From CAYZMH01 sp964479445 (GTDB taxonomy: Bacteria; Bacteroidota; Bacteroidia; Bacteroidales; GCA-2748055): DNA of 41,913 nt. The position numbers and the translations under genes were made by a program. Below, in pieces: positions 10,260 through 18,457 of the stretch. Numbering within the stretch: position 1 is the first letter of the stretch; each line of letters opens with the position of its first letter. The notes beneath the pieces were generated by a model. It searched no databases. It had not been told where the DNA came from and saw only the letters and a list, made by a program, of their open reading frames with translations. The stretch spans positions 1-41,913 of the forward strand of contig CAYZMH010000014.1 in assembly GCA_964479445.1 (NCBI GenBank), in the 5' to 3' direction.

Positions 10260-10504
10260 AGTTTTAGTTTTAGGTAGTTTATCGTAGTTATTCCTTCGTT
10301 CCGGGAGAAACCTCAGGAAATACGCGTACATAAGTTACGGCCGACAGATAAACAAAAAGTTAATAGAGGGGTAAATGATGGGTTAACGGTGCATTAATGC
10401 GCGATGCTGATTCCTATTTATTTGTTAATTAACTGGTCCGGGAATCAAAAAGATCAAGGATTGATTCCATTTCCCACACGCATGATTGCCACAGGGGATA
10501 CTGA
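10260..10504. promoter_or_regulatory. Leader/control region between regulator gene and SusC operon, with 8-bp inverted repeat
   Basis: This 245-bp spacer separates the regulator stop from the SusC start, both on the minus strand. At 10441-10468 there is a perfect inverted repeat GGAATCAA / TTGATTCC with a 12-base spacer. It is not GC-rich and has no T-run, so it looks more like an operator than a terminator. Several GTTAA/TTAAC blocks lie between 10360 and 10435 (plus-strand reading). I could not find a convincing TAnnTTTG promoter here. Confidence 0.4.
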
Positions 10505-13099
10505 TCAGCTATTGTTTTTAATAATATCTGCGAAGTTTTTATCATAGGGTTCATCATACATTGCCCGGTAGTCCCTGGAAAATTTACTGAATATCTCCCT
10601 GGCCAGGCTGTGTTTGCCGAGTGCCGTTAACGCCCTGCACTTAAAACCTATCGCCTCTTCATGCATCATATCGAATGTGAGTATGGCATCGGCAATCCGA
10701 ACCAGCAAGTCGGGTTCTGCGGAGGCTTTTTCTTTCTCCAGATAGGCCATCAGGCTATCCGTGATCTCATTGGAACATTCCAGCTTGAATTCATCCAGCC
10801 ACTCATACGATGCATTTCCCAGCAGGGACCCTGCCTTTACGATATGCAGCAACCTATCAAGGTCGTACCGGGTAAGGGGGGGTGCCTGGTTTGCCAGGTT
10901 CTTGCATGCATAATAATCGCTGTACACCCTGGAATCATCGAAAACGATCTGCCAGTACTCTGTCTCCCTGGTTAGTTCACAACCCTCTATTTCCGATAAC
11001 AGGTGTTTCAATTTGGCAATGTTTACTGCGCGGTTGTTTTTAGCCGATTTTGCATCCATGGGAAACCAGAGAACTTCGGTTATACGCGATACCGAAATTC
11101 CTTTATCCTTTACAGAGTAGAGAAATATAAGGAGGAAAAGTTCTTTCACAAGGGGTGAAAACTTCTTCGTAATATCTTCGCCCATCCTGTTTATTACCTG
11201 GAATCCTCCAAAAAAGTAAAATGAATTTGGTGTCTTTTTATCATTCAACCCATTGATAAACAATGTCTTTTCGCTATCCGGATGACCTGCCGGACCATTT
11301 CCCCGGCCATGTGTCTCCCCGGCAGTCCTGCCGGCCCGTTTATATATCCACCGGATAACCAGGAACAGGGTTAACAAAGCCAGGGCCAAAATGAGGACGA
11401 TCCGGGTGTTTTTAGTAAACAGACCCTTCGAGGCAGATTCGTCACCAGCTGTCGGATAGGGTGGATATTCGAGTGTATAAACCCTGAATTCCGTTTCCTC
11501 CTTTTCCCTGTCGGCCATGGAGGTAACCGTAATGAGTTTCTGCCGGGACTGAGAGAAGAACAGGTCGGAATAGGAGTTTTCGTTATGAAACAGGTAGGGT
11601 ATTTTATTGCCCATGGATTGCAGTTCCGGACCGGAGAGACTTCCTTTCAAAAGCTGCAAATACGATTCATACTGATAAATGGAGGAGGCCAGTACGTAGA
11701 ATGAAGTGCCGCTGCTTTCAAATACCATGGAAGGTGCAAAATCGATATCAGTGGCCGGGGCGATAAAATCGTATTTTTTTTCAAAGCGGTTGTCATTCAG
11801 CGAAAAAGCCATCAAATCGGTATAGTGCCGGGGATTCACTACCTGGTCTCCTGCCCTGCTTCCAAATCCTCCCATTATATAGACGGTATCACCCCGGACT
11901 CCCATGGCTGCATGCATACGCGGATGAAATACATCTCCGACGGTAGCGAGTGTATCCCATGCATGGAGGTTGAAATCGTATTGCAGCACCATGCTTGAAT
12001 ACCGGTGCTGACTGTATCCGCCAAAAATGTATAGCAGGCTGTCGGGAGCTGAGTAATAGGTGTTATGGAACCATAACCGGTCCCTGTTATCCCGGCTGTC
12101 GGATAATTTTTCCCAGGTAGATTCCGGAAAATTAAACGCAAATACCGTTCTGTCTCTGAGGTTATAGCAGATCAACCGTTTATTAAGGGCATCATAAACC
12201 ACCCTGCTGCCGGCGGTCAGACCCGCAAACACGGATGCGTATTCGATGGTTTGGATTGAATCTTTTACAACGGAAAAGATTTTCATCTGCTGATCTCCGA
12301 CCATATAGAGGTTTTCCTCATGGGGTGCATAGCACACCGGGGCAACTCCGTGTAACCGGGTGGAGAAGTGCTCCTTCCAATCGTGGTACCTGGGGAGGAT
12401 CCACCCGGGATTCTCAACAAGGGCAATCTCTCCGGAAAGAGCGTCTTTCGCCGTATCTCCCGATAACTCATGGAGGGGAAAGTGATGCAGGCACCGGTCC
12501 CGTTTAAAGATCCTGATATCTTTGATATCCATGGTAGGCACATCGGTGGTTTGCACCGGGTCACAGGTATTCCTTCCAAAAAAGATCTTCACTTTTCCGG
12601 ACAGGTGAATGCCTGTAGCGGTCAGACTCGTATCCGGGGTAACAAATTCAATGGTTTGATCCTTCCCGTCAAAGATCATTCTGATTTCATTCCATGTTTT
12701 GAATATGGCGGAGTCGGGGTGCGCCACTTCAATGCCAGTCAGCGTATTGCCATATACCACCTGGAAGCTGTTTGATTTCGGACCGTTAAAGATCAGATCC
12801 ACGTGGTTATTATGTATATCCACGATACGGCATACATACCCGAAGGTCATTGGCCATTCATCCCGGATACGGATTTGAAAGGATAATTCAAATTCCCGGC
12901 TCAATGAAAAATAGTCCTCCGGGTTCAGGTTTAGCTGCGTTCGCCTGTCCTTGGAATTTGGTTGTCCGGCAAAACCGAGTCCGTATTCCTGGGCACGCAG
13001 TTGCGACGGCACTGCAAGAAGTATTAAACCCTGCAGAACCAGTGCAGCTCCTATCTGCAGCACCCCCCGCAATCGTATACGATTTTTCACCGTAATCAT
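10505..13099 (-). CDS. Putative transmembrane one-component regulator: lectin-like + kelch-like sensor, membrane helix, SARP-type DNA-binding domain
   Basis: 864 residues. Signal peptide 1-36 (ends LRAQ). Residues about 37-230 form a beta-rich ConA/LamG-like domain (ELSFQIRIRDEWPMTFGYV, IFFGRNT, MDIKDIRIFKRD). Residues about 245-545 carry kelch-like propeller blades (LLYIFGGYSQHRYSS, DTVYIMGGFGSRAG). One membrane helix spans 565-587, followed by Arg/Lys-rich residues, so the N-terminal part is outside the cytoplasm. After a linker, residues 628-725 resemble the OmpR/SARP winged helix (FGGFQVINRMGEDITKKFSP, ITEVLW, SAKNNRAVNIAKLKHLL). Residues 726-860 are helical like a bacterial transcriptional activator (TPR-like) domain. 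It lies directly upstream of, and in line with, the SusC operon, suggesting it senses the glycan and controls that operon. DNA binding is inferred. A paralogue is at 39124-41688. Confidence 0.75.
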   Translation of the reverse strand: MITVKNRIRLRGVLQIGAALVLQGLILLAVPSQLRAQEYGLGFAGQPNSKDRRTQLNLNPEDYFSLSREFELSFQIRIRDEWPMTFGYVCRIVDIHNNHVDLIFNGPKSNSFQVVYGNTLTGIEVAHPDSAIFKTWNEIRMIFDGKDQTIEFVTPDTSLTATGIHLSGKVKIFFGRNTCDPVQTTDVPTMDIKDIRIFKRDRCLHHFPLHELSGDTAKDALSGEIALVENPGWILPRYHDWKEHFSTRLHGVAPVCYAPHEENLYMVGDQQMKIFSVVKDSIQTIEYASVFAGLTAGSRVVYDALNKRLICYNLRDRTVFAFNFPESTWEKLSDSRDNRDRLWFHNTYYSAPDSLLYIFGGYSQHRYSSMVLQYDFNLHAWDTLATVGDVFHPRMHAAMGVRGDTVYIMGGFGSRAGDQVVNPRHYTDLMAFSLNDNRFEKKYDFIAPATDIDFAPSMVFESSGTSFYVLASSIYQYESYLQLLKGSLSGPELQSMGNKIPYLFHNENSYSDLFFSQSRQKLITVTSMADREKEETEFRVYTLEYPPYPTAGDESASKGLFTKNTRIVLILALALLTLFLVIRWIYKRAGRTAGETHGRGNGPAGHPDSEKTLFINGLNDKKTPNSFYFFGGFQVINRMGEDITKKFSPLVKELFLLIFLYSVKDKGISVSRITEVLWFPMDAKSAKNNRAVNIAKLKHLLSEIEGCELTRETEYWQIVFDDSRVYSDYYACKNLANQAPPLTRYDLDRLLHIVKAGSLLGNASYEWLDEFKLECSNEITDSLMAYLEKEKASAEPDLLVRIADAILTFDMMHEEAIGFKCRALTALGKHSLAREIFSKFSRDYRAMYDEPYDKNFADIIKNNS

Positions 13100-13129
13100 G
13101 CCGTTAAATTAAACTCATTTGCTAACCTT

Positions 13130-13141
13130 CTTCCGCGGAAG
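13130..13141. promoter_or_regulatory. 12-bp perfect palindrome in the divergent intergenic region
   Basis: CTTCCGCGGAAG is perfectly self-complementary and is followed by five T on the plus strand. It lies 31 bp upstream of the regulator ATG, within the 243-bp region (13100-13342) that must hold the promoters of the divergent regulator and GH99-like genes. The stem has no loop, so an operator is more likely than a terminator. No other clear promoter motif was found in this region. Confidence 0.3.
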
Positions 13142-13342
13142 TTTTTCTGAGTAACTAAATATAAAAAAAATACCTGTACCAATCAAAGGCAGAACGCTCC
13201 AGGCGCCCGCTCCGGGATGATAATATCCTGTTGAACATATCAGGGTTGTTAATTGGTGTGTTAATCCTTCGTTTATCCGGACAACCATATCTTGATTGAA
13301 AATGATGCAGGATATCACTGCCTGTCATAAAAAACACCAGTT

Positions 13343-14602
13343 ATGAAAAAGAGAATTATTTTGGTTACGCTCACTGTGGCGCTGTTTTCAATGATCCTTC
13401 CGGCACAGAGAAAACATGCACCCGCCAGCAAATTTATGAGTTACAAGGGCCTGGTAATGGCCGGTTACCAGGGGTGGTTTAACTGCGAGGGAGATGGTGC
13501 AGACAGGGGATGGACGCACTATTCCAAAAGAGGGAAATTTGAAGACGGAAGCTGTACCATTGATCTGTGGCCCGCGATGGATGAATACCCTGTGAAATAC
13601 AAAACGCCGTTCACCTATGCCGACGGATCCCACGCCTATGTATTCAGCTCCTACGATGAAAGCACGGTGGACCTTCACTTCAGGTGGATGAAGGAGTACG
13701 GCATTGATGGCGTATTCATGCAGCGGTTCTTCTCGGTGCTCACCAGCGAGAACCGGAAAAACCATGCCGACAAGGTTCTCCGGTCTGCCATCAAAGCGGC
13801 CAATAAATATGAAGTGGCCATCTGCCTGATGTATGACATCGGGGGGATGGACGACAGCAAATACGAGTTGATCTACGACGACTGGAAACACCTTGTGGAT
13901 GATCTCGATCTTACCAACCAGGGGGATAAAACCACGTATCTTTTTCATAATGACAAGCCCCTGGTCGCATTCTGGGGGATCGGTTCCGGAACAAGATCTT
14001 CGGGACACATACCCGAAATCTATGACATCATTGACTTTGTAAAGAACGATCCGGAATATGGCGGATGTTCCGTTCATATAGGCATTCCTTCGCGGTGGAG
14101 AACCCTGGGTTCGGATACAAGGGGAGATGCCCGGCTCCATGATGTAATCAGGAATGTGGATGTGGTTCACCCCTGGCTTGTGGGAAGGTTCAATACGGAT
14201 ACCTATGATGAATTTCTCGAGGAACACATCAAAGGCGACATTGAATGGTGCAGGGAGCACGGAAAGTCTTATGCCCCGACCGTTTTTCCGGGCTTCTCAT
14301 GGCACAACATGAAAGGGGATAAGTCGAATAAGATCCCAAGGGATAAGGGTGAATTTTTCTGGAAACAGATAGCAGGAGCCATCTCGAGCGGAGCTGAGAT
14401 GCTTTATGTGGCGATGTTCGATGAGATTGACGAGGCAACGGCCATTATGAAGTGTGCCCATGAAGTGCCGGTCGGGGAGAGTGTGTTTGTGCCCTACGAG
14501 GAGGGTATCCCTTCGGATCACTATCTCTGGCTGACCGGGATGGCAGGGAAGATGTTGCGTGGAGAGATCCCCTTCACCGAGGCTATGCCTGAACGGGAAT
14601 AA
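13343..14602 (+). CDS. Secreted glycoside hydrolase, GH71/GH99-like
   Basis: 419 residues with a signal peptide (1-21, ends MILPAQ). The opening GLVMAGYQGWFNCEGDG (about 36-52) and TIM-barrel segments such as GIDGVFMQRFF and VAICLMYDIGG match the GH71/99-like group of Bacteroidetes proteins. The segment AMFDEIDEAT puts Glu361 and Glu364 three residues apart, the same spacing as the two catalytic glutamates in the NEWHE motif of GH99 endo-alpha-mannosidases. That placement is my alignment by eye. The protein is probably periplasmic or exported. It is 65 bp upstream of the isomerase-like gene on the same strand, likely co-transcribed, and divergent from the regulator. The substrate is unknown; alpha-mannoside-type glycans are only suggested by the family. 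Confidence 0.75.
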   Translation: MKKRIILVTLTVALFSMILPAQRKHAPASKFMSYKGLVMAGYQGWFNCEGDGADRGWTHYSKRGKFEDGSCTIDLWPAMDEYPVKYKTPFTYADGSHAYVFSSYDESTVDLHFRWMKEYGIDGVFMQRFFSVLTSENRKNHADKVLRSAIKAANKYEVAICLMYDIGGMDDSKYELIYDDWKHLVDDLDLTNQGDKTTYLFHNDKPLVAFWGIGSGTRSSGHIPEIYDIIDFVKNDPEYGGCSVHIGIPSRWRTLGSDTRGDARLHDVIRNVDVVHPWLVGRFNTDTYDEFLEEHIKGDIEWCREHGKSYAPTVFPGFSWHNMKGDKSNKIPRDKGEFFWKQIAGAISSGAEMLYVAMFDEIDEATAIMKCAHEVPVGESVFVPYEEGIPSDHYLWLTGMAGKMLRGEIPFTEAMPERE

Positions 14603-14667
14603 GCATTCTGAATGGCACACCGGCGCCCGGGAAAAAGATCCGTAAGTGAAATAAAAAACACACCATC

Positions 14668-15813
14668 ATGAACAGGCGCGATTTTACGAGGATAACCGGA
14701 TTGGCGGCACTTGCAATGCATGCAGTGCCTGGAGCCAGTGCAGCTACCATGTTACCCAATGAAAGAGTTCCGCAACCCTCTGTTCCACTGGGAGTCGGGA
14801 ACCATTCCCTCAGGGCCTGGAGACCCAATGCCATGGAATTGATAGACTTTGCCATTGAACATCGCCTGGATTCCGTTCAGTTTAATACCCTGAGACCATT
14901 TGAGCGAATGGATGATCAGCATCTTGAAAAGATAAGAAATCATGCAAAGGCGCATGACATTTCCATCTACGTCGGGGTGGGCAGCATCAGTGAAAAATCG
15001 GACAAATTCAATGATCGCCACGGCAATGCCAGAACCCTGGTAAAAGAGGGAATACGCGTTGCCCGCGCCCTGGAATCCCCGGTCCTCGGCGTGCGCATCG
15101 GGGTACTTGAAGACCGGTATTCCGGCGGAGGCATCAAACCCAAGATGGAAGAGGTTATCAACCTCATGAGGTCCTACCGGGGACCCGTCTCAGATGCCGG
15201 AATCAAATTTGCCTTCGAAAATCATGCCGGGGACATGCGAACCGAAGAATTACTGGAGCTGATCGATGAGACGGGAAGCGATATCTGCGGCGCATTCTTT
15301 GATCCGGGCAATGCAATATATGCCATGGAAGATCCGAAGCCGGCTATGGAAATGCTTGGAAACCTGATCGTATGTTGTTCGGCACGCGATGTGGTCATCT
15401 GGCAAACAGATGATGGAGCCGGTTTCCAATGGACCGCTGTTGGAGAAGGGATGATGGATTATACGTTCTTTACAGAGTTTTTGCGTAAGAACAGTCCGGG
15501 TGTCCCCATACATCTTGAGATCATTTCCAATTCACCAAGATCAATTCCTTACCTGACCGATGAATACTGGAAGGGATTTCCGGAATTAAAAGCCAGGGGT
15601 ATCATTGATTTCCTGAAAATGGCGCGACAGGGTCAGCCTGTTGACGTTGCCCGGGCTCCTGAGGAGATGGACAAGAAGGCGTTCCTAATGAAAAACCAGG
15701 AAGAAGAACTCCTGCGCAGCATACAGTATATGCGGGAAGAATGCGGTGCCGGGATGGATTGGGAAAAACCGTCTTCCACTTCCGAATTGCCTGTCCAGCT
15801 GAGGTCAATCTGA
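14668..15813 (+). CDS. Tat-exported sugar phosphate isomerase/epimerase-like TIM-barrel protein with a scrambled C-terminus
   Basis: 381 residues. The N-terminus MNRRDFTRITGLAALAM is a twin-arginine signal. The body matches the xylose isomerase-like TIM barrel (AP_endonuc_2 family), with probable metal ligands in KFAFENHAGD, GAFFDPGNA, SARDVVI and IHLEII. Such proteins often accompany Gfo/Idh/MocA oxidoreductases and DUF1080 proteins in glycoside-metabolism clusters, all of which occur next door (18013-18189 remnant, 17274-18002). The last 16 or so codons (after MDW, from about 15764) are the exact antisense of a recognisable fibronectin III domain of the convergent gene. The natural C-terminus therefore appears to have been replaced at a rearrangement junction. 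The core barrel looks complete, so activity may persist. Confidence 0.8.
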   Translation: MNRRDFTRITGLAALAMHAVPGASAATMLPNERVPQPSVPLGVGNHSLRAWRPNAMELIDFAIEHRLDSVQFNTLRPFERMDDQHLEKIRNHAKAHDISIYVGVGSISEKSDKFNDRHGNARTLVKEGIRVARALESPVLGVRIGVLEDRYSGGGIKPKMEEVINLMRSYRGPVSDAGIKFAFENHAGDMRTEELLELIDETGSDICGAFFDPGNAIYAMEDPKPAMEMLGNLIVCCSARDVVIWQTDDGAGFQWTAVGEGMMDYTFFTEFLRKNSPGVPIHLEIISNSPRSIPYLTDEYWKGFPELKARGIIDFLKMARQGQPVDVARAPEEMDKKAFLMKNQEEELLRSIQYMREECGAGMDWEKPSSTSELPVQLRSI

Positions 15814-17123
15814 CTGTGTGAAACAGCGACAGGGGCCAGGTCTGTTGGAGCATATGGGACTCTCTGCGACAGGAGCTGACAGTATTTCTCCTGGCACCAT
15901 ATCTCCAATGGATCAGAACAGCTAAACTCCATTACAGTTATAGCGTTATTGCCTGTACTGTTGTCTTCCATGACCGGATAGTTTTCACCCGCCGCGTGCA
16001 TGACAGTTATGTTGCAATTATGTCCGCCCCTGGTATTTACATCTATTCTATTATCATAACAGATGACGGTGCCGGTTATATTTTCAATGAGGTTGTGTGT
16101 ATCGCTGTTGTCATTTTCCAGTCCCAGTCCGCCGGCCCAATGGCTATTTCCGCCACTTCTTCTGAGCGCTTCATTGCCATAACAAACGATGTTTACTTCA
16201 TTATCTTCAATAATGCCAAGTTCTGCATCATCCTTGTTTCTGAAGGTAACTCCACTCTTGTGGTTGGCATAACAAACGGCCTCGACATAATTATCCCGTA
16301 TGATGGCTCCGGGACAATTGGCCGAAATATTAAAACTGAAGCCGGAACTCTCCTCACTTCCATAGGATACACAGTCAATAAACCGGTTTCCAATGATATG
16401 TGCTCCCACGTCTTTATTGTCCGGATAACCTTCTTCGCGGGCGTACATTCCGAATCCGGGAGCCTTGTTGTGAGAGGCTATACACCTGATGAAGGTACTG
16501 TACCTGCATTTCGGGGTCCAGCCATCACTTCCGCAATTTGCTGCTTCACAATCGATCCATGTGTTATGATCCCCTTTATCGGTCAATGCATTTCCGCTTT
16601 TTGAATACGATCCGAGAATATTTCTGCATTCATTGTACCTGCATCCCGGACCCAGCGTGAAATTATCATCTGTCACTTCCGTTATATGCATGTCATAAAA
16701 CCTGGAATTTGTCACTCTTCCAAAATTCAAATACCGCATACTCTTCGGATAGGAATCTGAATTGCCATAATATGTGCCACCTGACATATCGATATTTGTG
16801 ACTCCACCTGCTTTTTCTGTTATTCCTGTCCGACGACGGGCATCAATTACCTCATCGAAATAGCCAGCATAGTCCAGATCAGCATCGCCCGCCAGGGTCA
16901 CCGAGCCGTCAAGAATCCATGTGAAATTTGATGGAAGGTAAATTGTCGAACCGGTAACAAAATCTCCCTGCAGGGAAAGGGTATCGCCGGGTTGCAGCGC
17001 ATCCAGTGTATTCTGGATCATGGATGCATCATCACCCCCTGAAGGAGTAATGACAACGGTGCCGGAATGGATATGTAAAAAAGAGCACAGAGCACACGTT
17101 CCAAGTAATATATGTTTCTTCAT
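15633..17123 (-). CDS. Secreted right-handed beta-helix protein, 3'-truncated in its fibronectin III domain
   Basis: 496 residues from the ATG at 17123; a GTG one codon earlier is also in frame. Signal peptide about 1-21. Residues about 30-400 form a parallel beta-helix of the pectate-lyase-like type, with regularly spaced turns (NSRFYDMHITEVTDDNF, NTWIDCEAANCGSDGW, STFIRCIASHNKAPGF). Family: polysaccharide lyase or glycosidase of unknown specificity. After a short linker, residues about 426-453 begin a standard fibronectin III domain (APTDLAPVAVSHSQIDLSW, ending EDGF) that stops abruptly. The final 44 residues are only the antisense of the isomerase gene. So the domain and anything after it (commonly a T9SS sorting signal) are missing, which may leave the protein unsorted. 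It overlaps the isomerase gene by 181 bp. Confidence 0.75.
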   Translation of the reverse strand: MKKHILLGTCALCSFLHIHSGTVVITPSGGDDASMIQNTLDALQPGDTLSLQGDFVTGSTIYLPSNFTWILDGSVTLAGDADLDYAGYFDEVIDARRRTGITEKAGGVTNIDMSGGTYYGNSDSYPKSMRYLNFGRVTNSRFYDMHITEVTDDNFTLGPGCRYNECRNILGSYSKSGNALTDKGDHNTWIDCEAANCGSDGWTPKCRYSTFIRCIASHNKAPGFGMYAREEGYPDNKDVGAHIIGNRFIDCVSYGSEESSGFSFNISANCPGAIIRDNYVEAVCYANHKSGVTFRNKDDAELGIIEDNEVNIVCYGNEALRRSGGNSHWAGGLGLENDNSDTHNLIENITGTVICYDNRIDVNTRGGHNCNITVMHAAGENYPVMEDNSTGNNAITVMEFSCSDPLEIWCQEKYCQLLSQRVPYAPTDLAPVAVSHSQIDLSWTGNSEVEDGFSQSIPAPHSSRIYCMLRRSSSSWFFIRNAFLSISSGARATSTG

Positions 17124-17273
17124 CACAGATAGTTAATTTTTGAAGTAAAACAGGTGGCCCTGCACCGATACGCATCATGAAACAGTGGATCGGCGTATCA
17201 AATACCCGCGCACCCCAATTGATCATCTAAAACAGATATGCTGCTTAATAAGCGTTTCTTTCGTACGAGCCTC

Positions 17274-18002
17274 CTACCAGGTTCTGATCTTGATATTCCG
17301 GAATGAAACATCCTGTCCGTGCCCCTGCAGCAGGATATGTCCGTCATCGATCTCGCCGAATTTTACCAGGTCGTTGTACTTACTGAGGCTCACTAGTTCG
17401 CGGAAAGCCAGGCTCTTCCTGTCAAATTCCAGGACCTTCTCTCCATTGAGCCAGTGTTCCACCTTGTTGCCATTGATAATGATCCGCACCCTGTTCCATT
17501 CCCCGGGAGGATGGATGGTCAGATCTTCCGGCGGGGGAATCATATCGTAGAGCGAGGCCATTTTATGGTTGCCGTCCCTCCCGTTATGAGCATCCGGGTG
17601 CCGCTCGTTATCCAGCAACTGGTATTCCAGTCCGAGATACCTTCCCTCATGCCCCGGGAAATCATCCGTTACAAGGTATTTAATCCCGGAGTTGGCGCCT
17701 TCAGAAAGATTGACCTCCAGGACCAGTTCAAAATTTCCGTACCGTTCTTTGGTGATAATATCATGTCCTCCTTCCCGCTCTTCGGTTTCGCCCAGGACTG
17801 TCAGGACTCCCTCTTCAACCACCCATCCCTTTTCGGGAAAATTCCTGGTTTTTGTATCCCTCCAGCTATCAGTGGATGAACCATCAAACAACCAGGTCCA
17901 TTTCTCGCCTTCGGGATTCTGCTTTCCCGCCCGGCTCTCTCTATTTGCGCATTGTGTAGCCAGCAGGAGCATTACCGCGAAAAAAATCAGTTGTGTCTTC
18001 AT
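17274..18002 (-). CDS. DUF1080 (3-keto-disaccharide hydrolase-fold) lipoprotein
   Basis: 242 residues; lipoprotein signal with lipobox LATQC (Cys18). The remainder is one concanavalin-like jelly-roll DUF1080 domain: WTWLFDGSSTDSWRD, a GNFELVLEVNLSEGANSGIK strand pair, GLEYQLLDNERHPD, GEWNRVRIIINGNKVEHWLN and a closing DVSFRNIKIRTW. Family members are known from 3-keto-glycoside cleavage and from general glycan-binding or hydrolysis roles in Bacteroidetes. It starts only 10 bp after the stop of a truncated oxidoreductase reading frame, and the two were probably an operon before the deletion. Whether the 3-keto route still works without an adjacent oxidoreductase is doubtful. Confidence 0.88.
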   Translation of the reverse strand: MKTQLIFFAVMLLLATQCANRESRAGKQNPEGEKWTWLFDGSSTDSWRDTKTRNFPEKGWVVEEGVLTVLGETEEREGGHDIITKERYGNFELVLEVNLSEGANSGIKYLVTDDFPGHEGRYLGLEYQLLDNERHPDAHNGRDGNHKMASLYDMIPPPEDLTIHPPGEWNRVRIIINGNKVEHWLNGEKVLEFDRKSLAFRELVSLSKYNDLVKFGEIDDGHILLQGHGQDVSFRNIKIRTW

Positions 18003-18012
18003 TAGTGTTTAT

Positions 18013-18189
18013 TTACAGGTTTAAAAATCTGGTTCCCATGATGCCCATCACGATCCGGTCATTGGCTCCCATGATCCGCGAATAGCTCCCGGCAGAAAAA
18101 CCCAGTCCGAGCCCCCCGACAGCCAGTGCTGAGGATCCTGCCGCTGCTTTTTTAATAAAACTTCTTCTTGTAGGATCTATTTTGTTCAC
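18013..18189 (-). pseudogene. N-terminal remnant of a Tat-exported Gfo/Idh/MocA oxidoreductase
   Basis: Reading from a GTG at 18189 gives 58 residues and a stop. It has a twin-arginine signal (PTRRSFIKKAAAGSS), a hydrophobic stretch, then GANDRIVMGIMGT, which is the standard start of the secreted Gfo/Idh/MocA Rossmann domain (GANDRI..GIMGT plus a Gly-rich loop). Intact proteins have roughly 400-460 residues. Here the frame ends after RFLNL and the DUF1080 ATG follows 10 bp later, so more than a kilobase of the gene is gone. This is best explained by an internal deletion. The leftover frame may still be translated as a leader of DUF1080. Confidence 0.8.
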
Positions 18190-18337
18190 TATTTAAGATG
18201 ATATGAATAACCGGTTGATTCAACAGGCTCGTTCCATAGGAAGTAAAAAAGATGATTGCATCGTTAATTTACGGGATGAGGACTTAACAGATCGTTAACA
18301 GGCCAGGGGTTCTAATTAACATATAGATTAATGCATG

Positions 18338-18345
18338 CAAAAATA
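18338..18345 (-). promoter_or_regulatory. Possible -7 element (TATTTTTG) for the oxidoreductase-remnant/DUF1080 unit
   Basis: On the minus strand TATTTTTG matches the Bacteroidetes -7 consensus TAnnTTTG, about 150 bp before the GTG at 18189. No TTTG at the expected -33 distance was found, so the call is weak. The rest of 18190-18457 holds no recognisable gene. Confidence 0.3.
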
Positions 18346-18457
18346 CCCGGATCAAATCCAGCTGTTTTTCTACCGGGAGAAAAAAAGCATTGATGGTGAA
18401 CCGACCTGCCATGTCCATGCATTGTTCACATTTTGAGCCGGGGTTTTGCTCCCCTTT

